A stretch of 64,000 nt of DNA from NCBI GenBank assembly GCA_910588225.1, contig CAJUQT010000002.1, positions 21,311-85,310 of the forward strand. The letters are read 5' to 3'. A program made the position numbers and the translations under genes. The notes below the pieces were generated by a model. That model did not search any database and was not told the DNA's origin. It saw nothing but the letters and a program-made list of their open reading frames with translations. Positions 44,603 through 52,661 of the stretch are shown here, piece by piece (the stretch's first letter is position 1; each line of letters opens with the position of its first letter). The DNA comes from an uncultured Acetatifactor sp. (lineage in GTDB: Bacteria > Bacillota > Clostridia > Lachnospirales > Lachnospiraceae).

Positions 44603-46314
44603 ACGGGTTTGTATTTGAATTAAATGGGGCAAAAAAAGATTCTCTACTTCTGAAAAATGCTGAGAAACAGTTAATTGGAGAAGCATTTTGCGAATATTCT
44701 AAGTTGCAAAAATTTCAGAATGACAAGCTTTTTTTCGTGAAAGAAAATCAAATGGTGTTATTGGATGGTGTCATTTTTAACAAGAAAAATTTGATCGAAA
44801 GCTCTCAGAGGGAAAATTTATGGTCAGAGGTGTACTGTCGTCTGGTACTTGAAGATGATGATTACATCAATAAGTTGCGAGGATCCTTTTGTGGAATTGT
44901 TTTTGATATGTCAAAAATGAAGCTTGAAGCCTTCACGAACCACAGTGGTGAGAAGGCAGTTTATTTTTATCACAGGGATGATTTATTGATTGTGACAAGC
45001 CATATGGAATTGATGAAAGAGGCTCTTATACATAATGGACAGCCACTGCAACCTAATATACAGGCGTGTCAGGAAATGCTCTCTACGGGGTCCATGCTTC
45101 ATGGCAATACTATACTGAAAAATGCATATAGAATCATGCCGGGATGTAAAATCATTTTTTTCGATGGCGTATTATCAAATATACGTTATCATATGTTCCA
45201 CAATATACCCGAACAGGAACTTAGCCTTGAAGAGTGTATTGATGAAGCAGATAGACTTTTTAGAAATGCCGTAGATCGCATTTTTTCGAAAAATCTGGAA
45301 TACGGATATCAGGCTGAGGCAGATTTGTCGGGCGGTTTGGACAGCAGGCTTGTCACATGGGTTGCCCACGATTTGGGCTATAAAAATATACTGAATGTCT
45401 GCTATTGCCAAAAAGGCAAAATAGATCATATGACATCCCGCAAGATAGCGGAGAAATTGGGAAATCAATATGTATTTTATCCAATGAATGGTGGAGACTT
45501 TTTTATGGATGTAGATGAGATGACCCGAAAGACGGGGGGACAGGTTTTTTATGGCGTATGCACTGGGGCTAACAGAACATTCCGGTTAATTGACACAAGC
45601 AACATTGGCTTAGCAGTTACCGGATTGCTTGGCGAACTCCATAATGCCTACTGGACGGAAGGAGATTGCCATACGAATCCGGCATACATCAATGAAAGGT
45701 ATACCTATACACCAAAGTTATCTCTTCCGGAAGAATATAAAGCAGGTTATGACAATTATGAACAAATGAATTTGTATGAATACAGTGCATTGCTTTTTCT
45801 GTCGTCTGCTTTTGCAAGACAGGATCTGATGGAAGTATACAGCCCATTTATTGACAAAGATTATTTGGAGTTTGTATACAAAATACCTTTGAAATGGAGA
45901 AAGCATTACTTTTTTACTATGAATTGGATTTTAACCAAGTATCCCGATGCGGCAAAATTTGTATGGCAAACTAAGGAAAAACCTGTGGATAAGGCATATT
46001 ATCAAAAGATTTATGCCCCGAAAATCATGTGGGACTGTCAGGATTATTTGAAACGAATTTATAACAAATTATGCCGGATTTTTAAAATTCATTCTGCCCT
46101 TACCTTGAAGAGAGAAATGAATCCGATTGAGACATGGTATTTAAGAAATCCAAAATTGCGGAAATTTTTGAATGACTACTATGAAAAGTATAGGTATATC
46201 ATTTCTGATGACGATTTGAAAAATAATATTCAAAAATGTCATGAGAGTAGATTGGGTATGGATAAAATAATGATTGTCAATCTTCTGTCGATTATGAGGG
46301 AATATTTTTCATAA
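44599..46314 (+). CDS. Asparagine-synthetase-like amidotransferase lacking the glutaminase Cys
   Basis: 571 aa. The synthetase half has the PP-loop ADLSGGLDSRLVTW and the following GLLGELHNAYW region. The N-terminal half is a class II glutaminase-like domain, but the protein starts Met-Asn-Gly-Phe where active enzymes have Met-Cys-Gly-Ile, so the nucleophile Cys is missing. It would need free ammonia or a partner. Relatives in O-antigen loci (WbpS type) convert a uronic acid carboxylate to an amide. Since this locus makes a uronic acid, that is the likeliest job (inference). GGAGGT lies 5 nt upstream. Confidence 0.82.
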   Translation: MNGFVFELNGAKKDSLLLKNAEKQLIGEAFCEYSKLQKFQNDKLFFVKENQMVLLDGVIFNKKNLIESSQRENLWSEVYCRLVLEDDDYINKLRGSFCGIVFDMSKMKLEAFTNHSGEKAVYFYHRDDLLIVTSHMELMKEALIHNGQPLQPNIQACQEMLSTGSMLHGNTILKNAYRIMPGCKIIFFDGVLSNIRYHMFHNIPEQELSLEECIDEADRLFRNAVDRIFSKNLEYGYQAEADLSGGLDSRLVTWVAHDLGYKNILNVCYCQKGKIDHMTSRKIAEKLGNQYVFYPMNGGDFFMDVDEMTRKTGGQVFYGVCTGANRTFRLIDTSNIGLAVTGLLGELHNAYWTEGDCHTNPAYINERYTYTPKLSLPEEYKAGYDNYEQMNLYEYSALLFLSSAFARQDLMEVYSPFIDKDYLEFVYKIPLKWRKHYFFTMNWILTKYPDAAKFVWQTKEKPVDKAYYQKIYAPKIMWDCQDYLKRIYNKLCRIFKIHSALTLKREMNPIETWYLRNPKLRKFLNDYYEKYRYIISDDDLKNNIQKCHESRLGMDKIMIVNLLSIMREYFS

Positions 46315-46367
46315 GGTTAGGAATCGGGTATAAAGTAGAATGACTCAAAAATATGGGAGAAAATACA

Positions 46368-47522
46368 ATGATGAAAAAGAATGCCTTAGTTATCACATAT
46401 CATGTGAAAAACTGTCAGAGAGTAGGAGGATTTCATTATTTCATCAATTACCTGGAAAAGCTTTCATATGACATTGACTGGGTTACCTGTCCGGTGAGTT
46501 TAAGCTGGATATTCCATAGAAATGATAAAGAGAATTTCAAAAATTTTATGGATTTATGGAGAGGAATTGCATTTGAAGAAAACAATGTTCAGGTTCGACA
46601 TTTTTCAGCTCCCGTTTTCATTCCGGCAAAAATGGCGAGAGTCTTTGGAAGGGAGATAGGATATCGCTATTGGCCGGCATGGGAAAAGCTTCGCAAAAGG
46701 ATGAAGCCTGAATATGACGTGATTTTGGTCGAGGGTGTTGGGTGCCAGTATGCTCTTAAAATGAGAGAGTCATTTCCGAAAGCGAAGATTATTTACAGAC
46801 CGTCAGATATCCTGGAAACTTTTTCGGATGTACCGGACGCATTTTTGCTTGAAAAAGGGATGATAGAAACAGCGGACATAACCCTGTGTGTAGACGAGAT
46901 TCAGCAAAAGTATTATAAGAACCGCGGTTTACTGGAGCAGCCAATCGAGATATTGAGAAACCCACTGTGTACCGAAAAGGATATGGAATTTGTACGCAGT
47001 TGGATACCGGAAAATATGGCGCAGAAGACGGTGGTCTATGTTGGTATATCCAATGTTGATTTAGAGATGATTGAATATGCTGCATCTCAAATAAAAAGTG
47101 CTACTTTCATTGTTGTTGGTCCATTCGGTAGAAAATCGCACGATAATATAATGTTTCTTGGCAGTTTAAGTAATAAAGAATTTATGCCAATTGTGGAAAA
47201 GTCCAGCGTAGGAATAAGTCCAGTATTAGAAAAGGTGTTTGATAAGCAAGATAAACTTGTAGCGGGATATACAAGAAAGATCATACATTATATGAAATAT
47301 TTACTACCTGTAGTAATGACATGTAGCTGTAATTATCTTAATTTAGAAGGATTTTATGTTGCAAAGGATAAAGATGAATTCTGTAGGTACGTGAATAAAG
47401 CATTACAGTATTCCGCGGAGGAAAGAATCCATTTGCGACTGGGCTATATGAAAGCGATGGAATTATTTTTGAATCATAAAGTAGAGCAGCAGTTTGAAGA
47501 AATTGTTTTAGGAGGGCGGTGA
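46368..47522 (+). CDS. Glycosyltransferase, GT-B type (possibly GumK-like)
   Basis: 384 aa. Starts KKNALVITYHVKNCQRVGGF and has a GT-B shape: N-terminal acceptor half with VILVEGVGCQYAL and IYRPSDILET, then a donor half with TVVYVGISNVDLEMI, TFIVVGPFGRKSHDNI, MFLGSLSNKEFMPIV and VGISPVL. The TYH/GGFHYF beginning and the donor half recall the GumK glucuronosyltransferase group (from memory, moderate). A uronic-acid transferase would suit the locus. GGGAG is 8 nt before the ATG; an ATG five codons upstream is less likely. Confidence 0.72.
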   Translation: MMKKNALVITYHVKNCQRVGGFHYFINYLEKLSYDIDWVTCPVSLSWIFHRNDKENFKNFMDLWRGIAFEENNVQVRHFSAPVFIPAKMARVFGREIGYRYWPAWEKLRKRMKPEYDVILVEGVGCQYALKMRESFPKAKIIYRPSDILETFSDVPDAFLLEKGMIETADITLCVDEIQQKYYKNRGLLEQPIEILRNPLCTEKDMEFVRSWIPENMAQKTVVYVGISNVDLEMIEYAASQIKSATFIVVGPFGRKSHDNIMFLGSLSNKEFMPIVEKSSVGISPVLEKVFDKQDKLVAGYTRKIIHYMKYLLPVVMTCSCNYLNLEGFYVAKDKDEFCRYVNKALQYSAEERIHLRLGYMKAMELFLNHKVEQQFEEIVLGGR

Positions 47523-49339
47523 TGAAAGAAAAAATAGCATCTTGCTTGCTTAAGGCGTTTTTGACAGCACTGTACATTCTTTCATTTTTAACAGGCGCAA
47601 TCAGAAAGCCGGATCAGTTACTTACGGGATTTCCTTTTACATTATACATTTTGCTGTTTGCTGTGATAGGCGCGATATGTTTCTGGCAGTATTACTCAAA
47701 TTTATTTGTGTATCGGTGGGGACTGCCGTTTGCGTTGAGCATTGTCTTTGTAGCAGGAATATTTAGCGGATCAGGGGGGGTACTTTTTACAGTAGCATTT
47801 CTGATATATTTGTCATTGCCAGATGGAATGCATTTTACTGACAAGATTAAGGCTGTCGGAAAGCCTGCGATAGCTAACAAAAGGCATACTGAAAAGGAAG
47901 AGCGGGGGTGTAAATGGATGGCTTCCGTGGTAGTCCTGTCAGGCATTGCTTTCGTCATTGTGATTGGATATCTTTCAACGATAAAATATATGTGTTTTCA
48001 GTCGGATCGCCTCGACTTTGGCATTTTTAGCCAGATGTTTGAGCAGATGCGGACATCAGGATTGGCGATTACTACCTGTGAACGTGGGAGAAGCTTATCG
48101 CACTTTTCCATTCATTTATCGCCGTTGCTTTATATTTTACTGCCATTTTATTGCTGTTTTCCGCATCCTGCGACATTACTGTGGATACAGGCGGCAGGAC
48201 TGATGCTCAGTATCTGGCCGCTTGTCCAGTTGTGCCGTTTGCATGGCCTGAGCGGGAGGGCTATAGGCTGGCTTATCTGTGCCTTTGTGATGTATCCCGC
48301 CTTGGCAGGTGGATGCTTTTTTGATTTTCATGAAAATTTTCTATTGACACCATTTTTACTGCTGTTTCTATATTTGGCAGAAAAGAAGAACTGGATTTGG
48401 GCAAATATTGCGGCAGTTTGTATTTGTTTTATTAAGGAAGATGCAGCCATCTATTTGCTCTGCCTCTGTTGCTATTTGACTTTCCATAAAGACATGAGAC
48501 GTCAGGCAATCCGTTTGGCTGTGTTTTCTGTAGCATATTTCTGTATTGCGGTAGTCCTGCTGTCGACATTGGGGGAGGGGACTATGGCAGCTTCGCGATA
48601 TGCGCAGTATGAGGCGGAAGGTGGAGGAATGATTTCGATTGCTTTTCATATATTTCAGAATCCTTATCATGTATTATGGACTGCCTTTCAAGAGGATCGG
48701 TGGACTTACCTTTTGCAAATGTTTCTACCCCTTATGGTGCTACCGCTCATTGGGATTAAAAAACAGGAAATCTTTTTGCTTGCGCCGATGTTTCTATTCA
48801 ATTTGATGACAGATTATTCTTATCAGCACAACATCTACTATCAATATCAATTTGGTACATTAGCACTTTTGTTCTATATGGTAGTGATAAGGCTGGGACA
48901 ACTGAAAGTATGGCAGGGGAGGTGGAATTGGCATAAATCATTGTTGTCAGTTGGGAAGCTTGCCATGTGTATGGCCGGATTGAGTCTGTTCGTCTCAGTT
49001 GTGTTTCATAGAGGTCAAACCAGATACTTGACAGAATGGGAAGAAAACCGGAGGCCTTACAGTCAGATGGAGCAAGTGTTGGAGAACGTGTCCAAGGAGG
49101 GAAGAGAAGGGGTCAAAGTGGCTGCTTCCAAGAAATTGGTGGCGCATTTATGGCAGGTAACGGAGCTGTATGATACCGCGCAAATAGAGGGGGATAAAAG
49201 CATGGATTGGATTTTGCTTGACATGAGATATGCGGATCAGCAGATGTTGGCTGAACAGTATCAGGCGAAGGGGTATCAGACGCGAGAGAGCATAGAGGGA
49301 TATCTTTTGTGGTTATCTGCGGAGGGAAGAGATTTATGA
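47522..49339 (+). CDS. DUF2079 multi-span membrane protein
   Basis: 605 aa, ~12-13 hydrophobic helices and a soluble C-terminal ~110 residues. The segment MCFQSDRLDFGIFSQMFEQM after a helix, and later GCFFDFHENFLLTPFLLL, match the acidic motif and HENF signature of DUF2079 proteins, which resemble GT-C glycosyltransferases using polyprenyl-linked donors. It may decorate the polymer outside the membrane. A G7 run (47774-47780) lies in frame. ATG overlaps the preceding TGA; the next gene starts within its stop. Confidence 0.82.
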   Translation: MKEKIASCLLKAFLTALYILSFLTGAIRKPDQLLTGFPFTLYILLFAVIGAICFWQYYSNLFVYRWGLPFALSIVFVAGIFSGSGGVLFTVAFLIYLSLPDGMHFTDKIKAVGKPAIANKRHTEKEERGCKWMASVVVLSGIAFVIVIGYLSTIKYMCFQSDRLDFGIFSQMFEQMRTSGLAITTCERGRSLSHFSIHLSPLLYILLPFYCCFPHPATLLWIQAAGLMLSIWPLVQLCRLHGLSGRAIGWLICAFVMYPALAGGCFFDFHENFLLTPFLLLFLYLAEKKNWIWANIAAVCICFIKEDAAIYLLCLCCYLTFHKDMRRQAIRLAVFSVAYFCIAVVLLSTLGEGTMAASRYAQYEAEGGGMISIAFHIFQNPYHVLWTAFQEDRWTYLLQMFLPLMVLPLIGIKKQEIFLLAPMFLFNLMTDYSYQHNIYYQYQFGTLALLFYMVVIRLGQLKVWQGRWNWHKSLLSVGKLAMCMAGLSLFVSVVFHRGQTRYLTEWEENRRPYSQMEQVLENVSKEGREGVKVAASKKLVAHLWQVTELYDTAQIEGDKSMDWILLDMRYADQQMLAEQYQAKGYQTRESIEGYLLWLSAEGRDL

Positions 49340-50072
49340 CAGGTATGAGTATACTAAAGACGAAAAAATCTATTTTTATAGTGATATTGATTGGCGTGTG
49401 TATTGTAGTTGGTTTTTCCTGGGGGGGTACTCTAAACAGCCATCCGTACTCTTTCAAAAAAAGATTGTGGTTTTAGGAGATTCCATTACTTATCAAAACA
49501 TATGGCAACCTCTGGTTGAAAGTGAACTTGGAGGATCATGGGTGAATTGCGGTGTAGGATCAACACCACTTGGAGGGGAGAACCATACCAATGCTTTTTG
49601 GCGGAAAGAACGCCTGGAAGATGTGAAAAGTAACAATCCGGATATATTGATTATTTTCGGTGGGGCAAATGATTTGATATTAAATCCTGAAATTGGGACA
49701 TCGAATAACCTTGAAGACAAAAATACAAACACATTTATTGGTGCTTATTCCTATATCATAGATAATCTTCTTACATGGAAGCCTGGCCTGCAAATTATTA
49801 TTGTTTCGACTACATGGGCACACAATGATGGTAAAGACTATAGTAAAACTGTGACTTATGGAGACTTTGCAAAAGCATGCGAGTTGGTATCACAATATTA
49901 TCATTTGCCATATGTTGATCTCTATAATGAATCAGGGTTTAACCAATATACAGTTGGTGATCCGCCTAATAATATTTATTCTGAAGATCATATTCACCCG
50001 AATGCTGTGGGGGCAAAGGTGATTGCATCTATGATTTCTGCAAAGCTTATCGAGATAAATCGTATGCAATAA
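49336..50072 (+). CDS. SGNH/GDSL hydrolase, reading frame broken at a G7 tract
   Basis: An ATG at 49336, overlapping the preceding stop, opens a signal-anchor (KKSIFIVILIGVCIVVGFSW), but the frame stops soon after a run of seven G (49421-49427). The hydrolase continues in another frame: IVVLGDSITY (nucleophile Ser), IIFGGANDL, and DHIHPNAVG with the catalytic Asp/His. With eight G the two parts would join (...SWGGYSKQ...). As sequenced, only a GTG at 49398 without a ribosome binding site could start the hydrolase. It would act outside the membrane on acyl groups of the polysaccharide. Either phase-variable, newly mutated, or a sequencing error. Confidence 0.75.
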
Positions 50073-50248
50073 GGAAGGAATGACTTTTCTTTTAAGAAAA
50101 CTGCCATATTATTGAGGCTGACAACCTGAAAACTATGCTATCTGTATTTTGAAACACAATAATCATAACACTTCAACCAGATTATGAATCTGATATGAGT
50201 ATCCTATATTTGAATCAATAAAATAAATTATGGAAGGAGACGAACCCC

Positions 50249-51382
50249 ATGCAATTTCGAGATTTACAGAAACAATACCAAATTCTAAAACCACAAATGG
50301 CCCCCGCAATCCAGCAGGTCCTGACCACCGGGAACTTCATCTCCGGCAGCCAGGTAACCGAACTGGAAGAACAATTATCCGCTTACGTGGGAACAAAGCA
50401 CTGCATCACCTGCGGCAACGGAACCGACGCTTTGACGCTTGCGCTGATGGCCTGGAATATCGGCCCGGGAGACGCCGTGTTCGTACCGGATTTCACCTTT
50501 TTTGCATCCGGAGAGACACCGGCTTATGAAGGGGCAGTCACCATATTTGTAGATGTAGAGGAAGACACCTTCAACATGTCGCCATCCTCGTTGGAAGAAG
50601 CCATTCTGCAGGTAAGGCGGGAGGGAAAGCTGATTCCACGGGTCATTATAGCGGTGGATCTGTTCGGACAGCCGGCAGATTATCCGGAGATTCGCCGGAT
50701 TGCGGAGAAGTATGAGCTTCTCATTCTGGAAGACGGTGCCCAGGGCTTTGGGGGGCGAATCGGAGAGAGAAAAGCCTGCAGCTTCGGGGACATTTCCACC
50801 ACATCCTTTTTCCCGGCGAAGCCCCTGGGCTGTTACGGGGACGGCGGCGCAATTTTTACCGACAACGATGAATGGGCGGCATTGCTTCGTTCTTATCGGA
50901 TTCATGGGAAGGGAACAGATAAATACGATAATGTACGCATTGGTATGAACTCCAGGCTGGATACGATCCAGGCGGCGATTCTCCAGGTCAAATTAAGGGC
51001 CTTTAAAGAATATGAGCTGACAGATGTGAATAAGGCTGCCCAACGTTATACGGAAGGACTGCATGAAGTGGTGAAGACTCCGATTGTCAGAGAAGGCTTT
51101 TACTCCAGCTGGGCCCAGTATTCCATTCTGTTGAAGGGGAAAGAGGAACGGGACGGATTGCAGGTGTATCTGAAGGAGAAAGGGATTCCCACCATGGTGT
51201 ACTATCCCAGGCCCATGAGCATGCAGGGGGCATTTACAGGGATGGACTGTATCAAGGTGGATATGTCCGTGACTGCGGATTTGTGCCGGAGAGTGCTGGC
51301 GCTGCCAATGCACCCTTATCTGACAGCGGAAGAACAGGCGGAAGTGATCGGGGAGATAAAAGCGTACTTTTTACTTATATAA
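50249..51382 (+). CDS. UDP-2-acetamido-2-deoxy-3-keto-glucuronate aminotransferase (WbpE-like)
   Basis: 377 aa DegT-family PLP enzyme. MQFRDLQKQYQILKP, LTTGNFISGSQVTELEEQL, TCGNGTDALTLAL, ILEDGAQGFGG, SFFPAKPLGCYGDGGA with the PLP Lys, and RIGMNSRLDTIQAAIL closely follow WbpE/WlbC. It would aminate C3 of the keto-uronate made by the WbpA/WbpB-like enzymes, completing the pathway with the WbpD-like transferase. Codon use is G+C-rich again, unlike its upstream neighbours. The last codons (AYFLLI) merge into the right-hand direct repeat. AAGGAGA is 10 nt before the ATG. Confidence 0.9.
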   Translation: MQFRDLQKQYQILKPQMAPAIQQVLTTGNFISGSQVTELEEQLSAYVGTKHCITCGNGTDALTLALMAWNIGPGDAVFVPDFTFFASGETPAYEGAVTIFVDVEEDTFNMSPSSLEEAILQVRREGKLIPRVIIAVDLFGQPADYPEIRRIAEKYELLILEDGAQGFGGRIGERKACSFGDISTTSFFPAKPLGCYGDGGAIFTDNDEWAALLRSYRIHGKGTDKYDNVRIGMNSRLDTIQAAILQVKLRAFKEYELTDVNKAAQRYTEGLHEVVKTPIVREGFYSSWAQYSILLKGKEERDGLQVYLKEKGIPTMVYYPRPMSMQGAFTGMDCIKVDMSVTADLCRRVLALPMHPYLTAEEQAEVIGEIKAYFLLI

Positions 51383-51422
51383 ATATAATTTGGATAATAG
51401 AATCTGTCCTTAGATTCTATTA
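51381..51422 (+). repeat. Right copy of the 42-bp direct repeat
   Basis: AAATATAATTT-GG-ATAATAGAATCTGT, then GATTCTATTA. The palindromic core is longer here: GATAATAGAATC (51393-51404)/GATTCTATTATC (51413-51424). It starts at the aminotransferase stop codon. Confidence 0.85.
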
Positions 51423-51707
51423 TCAGCCTTTGCGCTGTAATAAGCCATCAGGACAGGGCCCATGTGCTTTTCAGGTGGACTTCCTGTGTAATTTCCCGGC
51501 TCGGAATAAAGACTGCAATTTCCCCTGTTTAAGATGGCTGACAGCATTTTACAAGTTTTTCATTTGATAGTTGATATGATTTTATGCATAACCTCTGATA
51601 GTATCAGCACCCGCATCTTCTCTTTTGTAGAATCCAATCAGGTGATTGTTTTTTCTGTATATATATCAATCATGTGATACCACTCCTTTAAACATATTAT
51701 ATTCCAT
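51423..51707 (-). other. Decayed stretch with a minus-strand start
   Basis: No intact gene. On the minus strand a ribosome binding site AAAGGAG and ATG (near 51677) follow a TATAAT-like box, but the frame stops after ten codons. A nearby frame reads LIGFYKREDAGADTIRGYA before stopping. It looks like the remains of a small gene. Confidence 0.3.
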
Positions 51708-51789
51708 TTCAGCTCCACCACAAGGGCAGGATTTTCAATATTCCGCCTGGGCAGATAAAATACGCTGCAGAAGCCTTTTCCGGATGGCA

Positions 51790-51887
51790 GTTCCCGAATC
51801 GGATTCATATGACAAGGTCTTTCAAATTCATTAAGGAGTTAAAGGCCTTTGCGACATATGAGCTGACGGATGTGAATAAAGCTGCAT
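51790..51887 (+). pseudogene. Remnant of a WbpE-like aminotransferase
   Basis: 51839-51884 encodes ELKAFATYELTDVNKAA, a near copy of KLRAFKEYELTDVNKAA in the intact gene (50992-51042), with the DNA also alike. CGGATTCAT just upstream (51800) matches the RIH codons of the same gene, with the part in between deleted. It abuts the Fic remnant. Confidence 0.7.
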
Positions 51888-52439
51888 TCAGCAAAAATAT
51901 CTGCACTTATCAAAATAAAACGCCTGCGCCTTCTCAAACAGCCGGGTTAACTTATCTGCACAGTGTTTTCTTCTGTATTCCGCCAATGCTTCCAGATATT
52001 CATTTCTGTTGGTATCTTCAATCACAACCGGTATGATCACGTTCTTCAGACATTCTCTGAAAAGAAGCAATCTGCCGGTTCGGCCATTCCCGTCCTGGAA
52101 AGGATGGATACTCTCATATCCTGCATGAAATTCTGACAGCACGGAAATGGTCACATTCTGGTGCTGGTACCAATCCATTAATATCAGCATTTCCGCTTCG
52201 ACATTTTCAGGTCTTACAGTCTGATACATACCAATCATATTAGGCCGCTTTTTATAGTCTCCAATTGCATACCCATTGGCGCGATTTTCAAAGACACCGG
52301 ATTTCAGCTTATAATGGAACTGCTTTATCAGATTCTGAGACAGCGGTTCCTCCAGTGTATCCAACATTTTGCTGAACATCAGAAAATGCCCGTTCATCTC
52401 TTCCACTGAATTTTGGAACTGTTTTTTGCTTCCATGATC
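51888..52439 (-). pseudogene. Fic-domain protein, N-terminally truncated
   Basis: Fic core intact: HPFQDGNGRTGRLLLF (HPFxDGNGRxxR, the AMP-transferase/phosphocholine site) preceded by a YKKRPNMIGMYQTVRP flap. The frame continues upstream of the GTG at 52406 to a stop at 52440-52442, so the usual N-terminal ~80-100 residues with the inhibitory helix and start are gone. If made from GTG 52406 it would be a 172-aa unregulated core; more likely it is dead. Confidence 0.7.
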
Positions 52440-52661
52440 TTAATTCCGCTTCATATAGCCATTTTATCTTAAGCCGGCACTGTGGTCAACGGATAATCTC
52501 GAAAATAAGATGGATTCTTCCGACCAGCTATGCTAAAATCAAGTTATCAACTGCATTGGAGTATTGTAAAGGTGAGTTTGGCCATGCAGGAAAGGGTATA
52601 CTATAAAAATGATATGATCCAGGGACAGAATACGCCGGTAACGACAGGAAAGGGGGCCATT

